Positions 1 to 5,497 of a DNA stretch of 7,659 nt are shown here, one piece after another (position 1 is the first letter of the stretch; each line of letters starts with the position of its first letter). This DNA is from Candidatus Cloacimonadota bacterium (GTDB taxonomy: Bacteria; Cloacimonadota; Cloacimonadia; JGIOTU-2), in NCBI GenBank assembly GCA_021160355.1, contig JAGHCS010000090.1, positions 1 to 7,659 on the forward strand, written 5' to 3'. A model generated the notes under the pieces. The model was not told where the DNA came from. It saw nothing but the letters and a program-made list of their open reading frames with translations, and made no database searches. Both the position numbers and the translations under genes were made by a program.

Positions 1-20
1 TTCACAAACAGGGCTTTAGG

Positions 21-38
21 AACGAGATTGATGGCGTC
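21..38 (+). repeat. 18-bp direct repeat, copy 1
   Basis: AACGAGATTGATGGCGTC, identical to bases 168-185 and 147 bp away start to start. It is preceded here by CTTTAGG. The related string CTTTGGGAACGAG follows at 38-50, so the AACGAG core occurs three times in the first 185 bases. Confidence 0.8.
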
Positions 39-61
39 TTTGGGAACGAGTAAAAATGGTT

Positions 62-87
62 AGGAATCCTAAGGCACGAGGATTCCT
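62..87. repeat. Perfect 9-bp stem-loop
   Basis: AGGAATCCT (62-70) and AGGATTCCT (79-87) are exact reverse complements separated by an 8-nt loop. A possible T-G wobble at 61/88 would extend the stem. No T-run follows, so it is not a standard intrinsic terminator. It is best read as part of the repeat element. Confidence 0.7.
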
Positions 88-103
88 GCTCTAAATGTCT
101 TTC

Positions 104-137
104 TCGACTCACCGTTATTGCATTCCTAGGGAGTCGA
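104..137. repeat. 7-bp inverted repeat with 20-nt loop
   Basis: TCGACTC (104-110) pairs with GAGTCGA (131-137). The loop holds ATTCCTAGG, which echoes the AGGAAT arm of the stem-loop at 62-87. It has no terminator-like T-run. Confidence 0.5.
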
Positions 138-146
138 ATAATTATT

Positions 147-170
147 GTTTCCCAAGTCCAAATTGGCAAC
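147..170. repeat. Degenerate palindrome of the GTTCCCAA/TTGGGAAC type
   Basis: CCAA (152-155) pairs with TTGG (163-166) across a 7-nt loop, and GTT (147-149) pairs with AAC (168-170) once an extra T at 150 and a C-C mismatch at 151/167 are allowed. A perfect version would be GTTCCCAA-loop-TTGGGAAC. An intact right half-site occurs at 40-47, which suggests this copy has decayed. Confidence 0.45.
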
Positions 171-185
171 GAGATTGATGGCGTC
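168..185 (+). repeat. 18-bp direct repeat, copy 2
   Basis: Exact second copy of the 18-mer at 21-38. Its first bases form the right arm of the degenerate palindrome at 147-170. The copy ends 13 nt before the candidate -35 box of the first gene. Confidence 0.8.
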
Positions 186-198
186 CATAGCAAAAAAC

Positions 199-227
199 TT
201 GACGTAATAAAAATATTACACGCTAAT
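199..227 (+). promoter_or_regulatory. Candidate sigma-70-type promoter for the GAF kinase gene
   Basis: TTGACG (199-204) matches the -35 consensus at five of six positions. It is followed by exactly 17 nt and then GCTAAT (222-227), which matches the -10 consensus at four of six. A start about 7 nt later would give a leader of roughly 20 nt to the ATG at 255. An inverted repeat (204-219) fills most of the spacer. It rests on consensus matching only, in AT-rich DNA where chance matches are common. Confidence 0.4.
204..219. promoter_or_regulatory. Inverted repeat in the promoter spacer, possible operator
   Basis: GTAATA (204-209) and TATTAC (214-219) are exact reverse complements separated by AAAA. 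The dyad lies between the candidate -35 and -10 boxes, where a bound repressor would block RNA polymerase. The AT-rich arms make chance occurrence possible. Confidence 0.3.
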
Positions 228-254
228 TCTATTTATTAAAAATTGGTAAAAATC

Positions 255-1466
255 ATGCCAGAAAAAATTGACACTGCCCAATCGAATGCGATCCTCAAGA
301 TCATAAGGACAATTAACTCTCATCTTGATCTTGATAAAGTGCTGAAATCAGTTATGGACGTCACTACCAAGGCGATGCAGGTAGAGGCATCTTCCCTAGT
401 GCTTATTGATGAAGAAACGAATGAACTCCTCTTCCATGTGACGGAAGGTGAAAAAGCAAAGATCATCAAAACCATTAGAATGAAAGCGGGTGAAGGTATT
501 GTTGGATGGGTGATAAAAGAAGCTAAGCCGGTACTCGTGAATGACGTTTCCAAAGACAAACGCTTCTACAAAGCTGCTGATAAGAAAAGCGGTTTTATTA
601 CGAAATCAATACTCTGCGTTCCTATGTGTACAGCCGATAAATGCCTTGGTGCAATAGAAGTAATAAATAAAATGAATGACGGTGAATTTGATGATGCCGA
701 CAGGATTTTTCTTGATGCCATCGCTTCACAGTCCGCCATTGCGATCGAAAATGCAAAACTCCATGAACGTATTGTAAAAAATGAGCGTTTGGCAGCAATC
801 GGACAAACTGTTTCGGGACTTGCTCATTGTATAAAAAACATTCTTAATGGAATACAAGGCGGTTCCTATATTCTTGATCTCGCACTCAAAAGAGAAAATT
901 TTTCAAATGTGGACAAGGGTTGGAATATTGTAAAAAAGAACAATGCGTTCATGAAAGAGCTGGTGCTTGACATGCTTTCATATTCCAAAAAAAGAGAGCC
1001 GGAGTATGTAACTGTTGATGTAAATGAACTCGTGAAAAGTGTGTGCGATCTCATGGAGCAGAAGGGAAAAGAAAAGAATGTTTCAATGCGATTTCTACCG
1101 GAAGAATCTCTCAATGAAGTTGAAATCGATGCCAAAGGAGTAAAGCGTTGCGTTCTTAATCTTGTATCCAATGCCATCGATGCTTGTGAAGAATGCAATA
1201 AGGGAACTGTCAAAGTTGAAGTTAAAAACACAAAAGGAAAAAGCTTTAAAATTCACGTTTCGGATTCGGGGATCGGCATGTCCCCGGAAACTCAGGCAAA
1301 GCTGTTCCGGGTATTTTTCAGCACAAAGGGTTCAAAGGGAACAGGACTTGGACTTGCGGTTTCCTACAAGATAATAAAAGAGCATGGAGGAAATATTTCT
1401 GTTGACTCAGAAAAGGGGAAAGGCACAAAATTCACAATTACGTTACCTAAGAAAAGAAAAAAATAA
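255..1466 (+). CDS. Soluble GAF-domain sensor histidine kinase
   Basis: Cytoplasmic sensor kinase of 403 residues with no membrane segment. A GAF domain (about 21-168) probably binds a small ligand or cofactor. A short signalling helix leads into the dimerisation/phosphoacceptor helix with His191 in GLAHCIKNILNGIQGG, then a HATPase_c domain: N box NLVSNAIDA (Asn302 and Asn306), G1 box DSGIG (Asp337), F box LFRVFFSTKG, G2 box GTGLGL (362-367). His191 is followed by Cys rather than Glu or Asp. From memory, a kinase subfamily with LAHxIKNIL..GG helices shares this, so it need not mean loss of function. The frame also allows TTG at 243; I prefer ATG 255, which leaves a more usual leader after the candidate promoter. 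Neither start has a clear Shine-Dalgarno site. The next gene, a receiver, starts 19 nt after the stop and is the likely partner. The ligand is unknown. Confidence 0.93.
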   Translation: MPEKIDTAQSNAILKIIRTINSHLDLDKVLKSVMDVTTKAMQVEASSLVLIDEETNELLFHVTEGEKAKIIKTIRMKAGEGIVGWVIKEAKPVLVNDVSKDKRFYKAADKKSGFITKSILCVPMCTADKCLGAIEVINKMNDGEFDDADRIFLDAIASQSAIAIENAKLHERIVKNERLAAIGQTVSGLAHCIKNILNGIQGGSYILDLALKRENFSNVDKGWNIVKKNNAFMKELVLDMLSYSKKREPEYVTVDVNELVKSVCDLMEQKGKEKNVSMRFLPEESLNEVEIDAKGVKRCVLNLVSNAIDACEECNKGTVKVEVKNTKGKSFKIHVSDSGIGMSPETQAKLFRVFFSTKGSKGTGLGLAVSYKIIKEHGGNISVDSEKGKGTKFTITLPKKRKK

Positions 1467-1474
1467 TTACCGCC

Positions 1475-1480
1475 GGAGGT
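1475..1480 (+). promoter_or_regulatory. Strong Shine-Dalgarno site of the receiver gene
   Basis: GGAGGT lies 5 nt before ATG 1486. It decides the start: the reading frame is open further upstream to 1384 inside the kinase gene, but those 34 extra codons only read kinase sequence out of frame, and receiver homology begins at 1486. It is the only strong Shine-Dalgarno site in the window. Confidence 0.8.
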
Positions 1481-1485
1481 ACATA

Positions 1486-1884
1486 ATGGCAGAAAATAAA
1501 AAGATACTTATTATTGATGACGAACCGGATGCGACGGCATTTTCAGAAGCAATGCTTTCTGAACTTGGCGATTTTGAGATAGAGACCGCAATAAATGGTC
1601 TTGAGGGATTACAGAAAGCTGAGGTGATCAAACCCGATCTTATCATTCTGGATGTGCAGATGCCTGTTATGAACGGTTTCCAGGTTTTTAAAGAGCTCAC
1701 GAAAAAAGGTGACACTGAAAATATTCCTGTAATCATGCTTACCGGTATAGCAACCACTACCGGACTTCGATATGACGCAAAAGACATGGGTATAACTCTT
1801 GGCTCCGAGCCCGACGCTTATATTGACAAACCTGTTGAACCAGAAGAGTTTCATAAAACCGTGAGTCAAATACTCGGTTTATAA
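1486..1884 (+). CDS. Single-domain response regulator (stand-alone receiver)
   Basis: A 132-residue CheY-like receiver with no output domain. The acidic pocket is Asp11-Asp12 in ILIIDDEPD. The phosphoacceptor is Asp56 in LIILDVQMPVMNG, the switch Thr is Thr86 in VIMLTG, the aromatic switch is probably Tyr112, and the conserved Lys is Lys115 in IDKPVEP. The gap from Thr86 to Lys115 is 29 residues against about 22 in CheY, so there is an extra loop between strands 4 and 5 (about residues 88-110, containing YDAKDMGITLGSEPD). It probably takes phosphate from the GAF kinase encoded 19 nt upstream. With no DNA-binding domain it must act by protein contact, as a phosphorelay intermediate or as a phosphate sink. 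Which of these applies cannot be told from sequence. Confidence 0.93.
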   Translation: MAENKKILIIDDEPDATAFSEAMLSELGDFEIETAINGLEGLQKAEVIKPDLIILDVQMPVMNGFQVFKELTKKGDTENIPVIMLTGIATTTGLRYDAKDMGITLGSEPDAYIDKPVEPEEFHKTVSQILGL

Positions 1885-1901
1885 TTACTTTAATTTTCGG
1901 T

Positions 1902-1934
1902 TTGCATTAATTTTTTTTGATAAGTATTCTATCA
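1902..1934 (+). promoter_or_regulatory. Weak candidate promoter and dyad before the membrane kinase gene
   Basis: The 57-nt gap 1885-1941 is the longest gap between genes in the cluster. TTGCAT (1902-1907), 17 nt, then TATTCT (1925-1930) could form a poor sigma-70-type promoter. A dyad TGATA (1918-1922), 7 nt, TATCA (1930-1934) straddles the -10 box. A run of eight T (1911-1918) follows only a weak 5-bp A/T stem (1890-1894 with 1906-1910), which is not a convincing terminator. Readthrough from the upstream genes is therefore possible. Confidence 0.22.
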
Positions 1935-1941
1935 TAATTTT

Positions 1942-4050
1942 ATGAAAAAGAAAAAACGAGGGCTGCAAAAACAAATTTTAGCCCTCTATTTCATATTTAC
2001 ATTTTCTCTTGTATTCATTCTGATATTTAGTATTTGGCAACTTACAAAGTTTGGCATTTCGGAATTCGAATATGAGAGAATTTCCCGCACTCTTACAAAC
2101 CTGAAAGCGCTTCAGCTCGATTACACAAACGGTTTGAATAATTTTACTTCAGAAATAGCAACTGATTCGACGCTTACTGCTGCAGTCGAGGATCAAGATA
2201 TTGCTTCGATCCATTCAATACTCAAATCGTACGATGATCGCTCTTTCGCAACATATACAGCCCTCTTCGATACTCAGGGCAATATGCTCTATGGCGAGCA
2301 GTGGGAGCTGGTTGAATCCTTTCTCCCGAAAATGCTTTTATTGGCAAAACAGAATTCTGCACAGGGTTTTTCTGCTAACTTCTCAAATAAAATATATTAC
2401 TTCTCTTACGCCCCTCTTTATTCTGAAAATGATCAAAAGAAAACATTTCTCGGATTTCTTCTCAATGTTAATCAGATAACTTCTTTCGATATAGGAATCA
2501 CACAAAATCCTCAAATTTTTCTCTTACCTTTCTCGGAACCACTCAATCCAGAGCAGGATATTCTCTTAAAAATCCTTCCTGATCTTGAGAAGAAACTTCC
2601 CGCTGTATTAAAAACAAAAAATAATGAGTCGGTGTTGCGTATTAATGGAGAAATTGCTATTGGTCTTCTCATTAATTATAATATTTTCAACGAACCAGCT
2701 TCGCTTACTGTTTATCTTTATGAAAGAGCGTTCAATAAATTTTATCGCCAGAGTATGTTCTTCTTCTTTCTCATACTTTCTGCATCAAGCCTGGTCATCG
2801 TAAGTTTTTTGAGTAATTGGTTCTCAAAAAAAATAATGCAGCCAGTCAAACAGATAAGCGATAAAATGCAGAGGATTGAGAAGAATCCACTTGGTATAGA
2901 ACATATTGAAGACGAATATGGGGGCGAACTCAGCAACATGGTTTCTGCCTTCAGTTCAATGAATAAATCACTTGTGGAATATCACAAATCACTGCTTGAA
3001 TATAAAGTCCTTACTGATAATATTGATATCGGCGTGCTGTGGATGGATTCAAAGATGAACATTTTGATTTGTAATCCAAGCGCTATGGATATTCTTGAAA
3101 TTGTTTCTCCAGAAAAGATCATTGGGAAGAATCTATCAGAATTTATCCGCCTTGACGAGGATCTTATATCCAAAGCTCATGAAGACAGCCTGACCCTTCC
3201 CCGTCTCGAGATCAATCTTCCCGGTATTAAGAAGTTCGTAAAATTTGTTATCTTAAATATCAAAGCTGTTGATGACACGATTGGCTTGCGCATGGTTGCA
3301 ACAATTACTGATATTACACGTGAGATTAATGAAAAGAAAGCGCGCGAAGCCCTTGAGATGGAGATCATAAAGAGTAATAAATTAGCCGAGATCGGAAGAA
3401 GGGTAGAAGGGGTTGTGCATAATATGAATTCCCCGCTTAATTCAATTCTCGGATATGCACAGCTTGCGAAAAAAGAGTACAAGGACAATGACGATATTGA
3501 TAAAATTATTAATGCTGCCAAAAATATATCTCATTCAGTAAAAACACTTTTAAGAAAAGTACAGCAGGACAATATTTCCATGATGCGCCCTATTGACATC
3601 AACCTGCTTATCGAGGAAGAGCTCGAGCTGCTCAAGCACAACCTTTTCTTTAAACACTACGTAGTTTTAGAAAAAAATCTTTTTAATGACTTACCACCAG
3701 TGAAAGCTGTATATAGCGATATAAGCCAAAGTTTTACTAACCTTGTGAATAATGCGATTGAGTCTATGCATGATAGCAAAGAACGTAATATTTGGGTGTG
3801 TACATATCAGACTGATGACATGGTAGCAATAGAAGTACGAGATACAGGAGAGGGTATTGAAGAAAGATACCATTCCGCGATATTTGAGCCGTATTACTCA
3901 TCAAAAAAGGGAAAGGAACAGGGTGGATTTGGACTTGGGCTTGCGATCTGTAAAAACGTTGCTGAACGCTATGGCGGATACATTACAGTCCGCTCAGAAC
4001 GAGATAAAGGAAGCACCTTTACAATATTCCTTCCTTACAAAAAAAGGTAA
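1942..4050 (+). CDS. Membrane-bound sensor histidine kinase (sensor-HAMP-PAS-HisKA-HATPase)
   Basis: A 702-residue inner-membrane kinase. TM1 is about residues 11-34 and TM2 about 270-292. Between them lies a sensor domain of about 230 residues with Cache/CHASE-like strings (TALFDTQGNMLYG at 106-118; YFSYAPLY at 153-160). A HAMP linker (about 293-345) and a PAS domain (about 354-462, with IGVLWMDSKMNILICNPSA) follow. The phosphoacceptor is His493 in VVHNMNSPLNSILGYAQL; the next residue is Asn, not Glu. The HATPase_c domain (about 585-700) has N box NLVNNAIESM (Asn604), G1 DTGEG (634-638) and G2 GGFGLGLAI (661-669). The start at 1942 gives a basic N-terminus (MKKKKR) before TM1, but no Shine-Dalgarno site is visible. 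The NtrC-type gene begins 9 nt after the stop, in the same frame, and is the natural partner. The signal is unknown; an envelope cue is inferred from topology. Confidence 0.93.
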   Translation: MKKKKRGLQKQILALYFIFTFSLVFILIFSIWQLTKFGISEFEYERISRTLTNLKALQLDYTNGLNNFTSEIATDSTLTAAVEDQDIASIHSILKSYDDRSFATYTALFDTQGNMLYGEQWELVESFLPKMLLLAKQNSAQGFSANFSNKIYYFSYAPLYSENDQKKTFLGFLLNVNQITSFDIGITQNPQIFLLPFSEPLNPEQDILLKILPDLEKKLPAVLKTKNNESVLRINGEIAIGLLINYNIFNEPASLTVYLYERAFNKFYRQSMFFFFLILSASSLVIVSFLSNWFSKKIMQPVKQISDKMQRIEKNPLGIEHIEDEYGGELSNMVSAFSSMNKSLVEYHKSLLEYKVLTDNIDIGVLWMDSKMNILICNPSAMDILEIVSPEKIIGKNLSEFIRLDEDLISKAHEDSLTLPRLEINLPGIKKFVKFVILNIKAVDDTIGLRMVATITDITREINEKKAREALEMEIIKSNKLAEIGRRVEGVVHNMNSPLNSILGYAQLAKKEYKDNDDIDKIINAAKNISHSVKTLLRKVQQDNISMMRPIDINLLIEEELELLKHNLFFKHYVVLEKNLFNDLPPVKAVYSDISQSFTNLVNNAIESMHDSKERNIWVCTYQTDDMVAIEVRDTGEGIEERYHSAIFEPYYSSKKGKEQGGFGLGLAICKNVAERYGGYITVRSERDKGSTFTIFLPYKKR

Positions 4051-4059
4051 AATTACTAC

Positions 4060-5484
4060 ATGGAAAACGATATACTTCAGACAGAATTTTTCAAACAAAA
4101 TGCCAAAATACTGATCGTCGATGATGAACAGGATACGCTGGATATTTTCCGCCGTCATCTTGAAGATGAATATGATATTGATACAGCCGATTCTGCCGAA
4201 GAAGCGCTTGAAAAGCTCGAGAGGTCAACATATCACATTGCAATGACTGATATGGTCATGCCGAGAACTGATGGAATCGAACTTCTCACCCAAATAAAGA
4301 AACGCTGGCCTCATGTGTCGGTGATCGTTATAAGCGGGAAGGCTTCTATTGGTATGGCTGTCGAAGCAATGAAAATAGGTGCAGAAGAATTTGTAGAAAA
4401 GCCCGTAGAAGATCTCGATCTGCTTAAGATCATTATAAAAAAAATACTCAAAACAAAATGGCAGCATGAAGAAATTGAGCGGCTCAGAAGCATCCTCACG
4501 CAAGAATTTGACAGAACACAGGTCATTGGAAATAGTCTTTCTATTCAGAAGGTCATGGAAAAAGTAAAAAAGATTGCCCCTCTGGATACAACTATTCTGA
4601 TAACAGGTGAAACAGGAGTCGGCAAAGACCTTTTTGCTGATCTAATCTATCGAAATAGCAAAAGAAAAAATCAAAAATTCGTGGCTGTCAATTGTGGCGG
4701 ATTACCAGAGAATCTTCTTGAAAGCATGCTTTTTGGTCATAAAAAAGGCTCCTTTACTGATGCAATTAGGGATAAGATCGGCTATTTTCAGGAGGCAGAT
4801 GGCGGAACTCTTTTTCTTGATGAGATAACAGAAACCACCAAAACTTTTCAGGTTAAACTTCTCCGTGTTTTAGAAAAAAGTATGATTCGTCAGGTCGGTG
4901 GAGATATGGACATAGAGGTTGACGTGCGTGTCATCACTTCAACAAACAAAAATATTGAAAATGAAGTTAAAGAAGGAAATTTTCGCAGGGATTTATACTA
5001 CCGTCTCAACATCATTCACATTCATATTCCACCCCTCCGTGAAAGACGAGACGATATTGTGCTACTTGCAAATGCATTTGTGCGTGAATTTGCTGAAAAA
5101 TATGAAAAACCAAATCTTGAGATCTCAGATAGCGTTATGCCTGTACTCCTTTCTTGTCAATGGGAAGGAAATATACGAGAATTGAAAAACGCTATAGAAC
5201 ATGCGGTAGCGATGAGTGCTCATAACAAAATAGTCTTAGAAGATCTTCCGAGCACAATATATACAAAACAAGATGTAAATGTTGATGATAATTTAAGTTA
5301 TAATGTAAACCAACCTTTCGCAGAAGCAAAGGATGCTTTCGAAAAGAATTATGTAGAAAAACTTTTACAAAAATGCGGTGGAGATGTGTCAAAAGCTGCA
5401 GAATTGTCGGGTATTAAGCGACCCAATCTTTATGAAAAATTTAACAAACACAATATCGACGTAAACTCATTCCGAAAAAATTAG
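4060..5484 (+). CDS. NtrC-family sigma-54-dependent response regulator
   Basis: A 474-residue transcription activator. The receiver (about 15-130) has Asp21-Asp22, phosphoacceptor Asp64 in MTDMVMP, Ser92 and Lys114. The AAA+ domain (about 155-400) has Walker A GETGVGKD (183-190), the sigma-54 contact loop GSFTDA (230-235, consensus GAFTGA), Walker B TLFLDEI (250-256), arginines in FRRDLYYRL (308-316), and sensor II WEGNIREL (368-375, usually WPGN). A Fis-type helix-turn-helix closes the protein (about 426-467, GGDVSKAAELSGIKRPNLYEKF). Phosphorylation, probably by the membrane kinase encoded 9 nt upstream, should drive assembly of the ATPase ring that remodels sigma-54 holoenzyme. Only AGG at 4045-4047, overlapping the kinase stop, resembles a Shine-Dalgarno site, and its 12-nt spacing is long, so coupled translation is plausible. 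The target promoters are unknown; no good -24/-12 site stands before the downstream genes. Confidence 0.95.
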   Translation: MENDILQTEFFKQNAKILIVDDEQDTLDIFRRHLEDEYDIDTADSAEEALEKLERSTYHIAMTDMVMPRTDGIELLTQIKKRWPHVSVIVISGKASIGMAVEAMKIGAEEFVEKPVEDLDLLKIIIKKILKTKWQHEEIERLRSILTQEFDRTQVIGNSLSIQKVMEKVKKIAPLDTTILITGETGVGKDLFADLIYRNSKRKNQKFVAVNCGGLPENLLESMLFGHKKGSFTDAIRDKIGYFQEADGGTLFLDEITETTKTFQVKLLRVLEKSMIRQVGGDMDIEVDVRVITSTNKNIENEVKEGNFRRDLYYRLNIIHIHIPPLRERRDDIVLLANAFVREFAEKYEKPNLEISDSVMPVLLSCQWEGNIRELKNAIEHAVAMSAHNKIVLEDLPSTIYTKQDVNVDDNLSYNVNQPFAEAKDAFEKNYVEKLLQKCGGDVSKAAELSGIKRPNLYEKFNKHNIDVNSFRKN

Positions 5485-5497
5485 CAATCTTTTTCCT

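Larger units (their letters stand above)
14..185. repeat. Cluster of REP-like palindromic and direct repeats
   Basis: Non-coding, structured stretch ahead of the gene cluster. It is bounded by two perfect copies of an 18-bp direct repeat (21-38 and 168-185). Between them lie a perfect 9-bp stem-loop (62-87), a 7-bp inverted repeat (104-110 with 131-137) and a degenerate palindrome (147-170). The half-site TTGGGAAC at 40-47 is nearly complementary to GTTTCCCAA at 147-155, so the whole block could also fold back on itself. The pieces GTTCCCAA...TTGGGAACGAG resemble, from memory, a palindromic repeat dispersed in many bacterial genomes; I could not search to confirm this. I see no convincing protein in either strand. 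The block could be a REP or MITE-like element, or a remnant of local recombination. Confidence 0.55.

Noticed and set aside
2..193. A 63-codon open frame on the minus strand across the upstream repeats, with SISLP and SISFL echoes
   Set aside because: The echoes come from the repeated nucleotide sequence itself. There is no domain or ribosome site, and the frame lies wholly within the palindrome cluster, so it is most likely a spurious frame over a repeat.
866..1231. Long minus-strand open frame (121 codons) inside the GAF kinase gene, with similar ones at 3177-3521 and 1467-1787
   Set aside because: The plus-strand frames carry unmistakable kinase and receiver motifs. The minus-strand products are Ser/Phe/Thr-rich antisense readings with no recognisable domain.
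1344..1357. GG-N10-GC spacing resembling a sigma-54 promoter inside the GAF kinase gene
   Set aside because: It falls in codons for the GTGLGLA motif of the ATPase domain, and the -24 half is a poor match. The same chance pattern recurs in the GFGLGLA codons of the membrane kinase near 3930-3944.
1384..1485. N-terminal extension of the lone receiver
   Set aside because: The extra 34 codons overlap the kinase gene out of frame, and GGAGGT is placed for the start at 1486, where receiver homology begins.
1890..1918. Weak A/T stem followed by eight T after the receiver gene, as an intrinsic terminator
   Set aside because: The stem has only five A-T pairs and an 11-nt loop, too unstable for a normal terminator.
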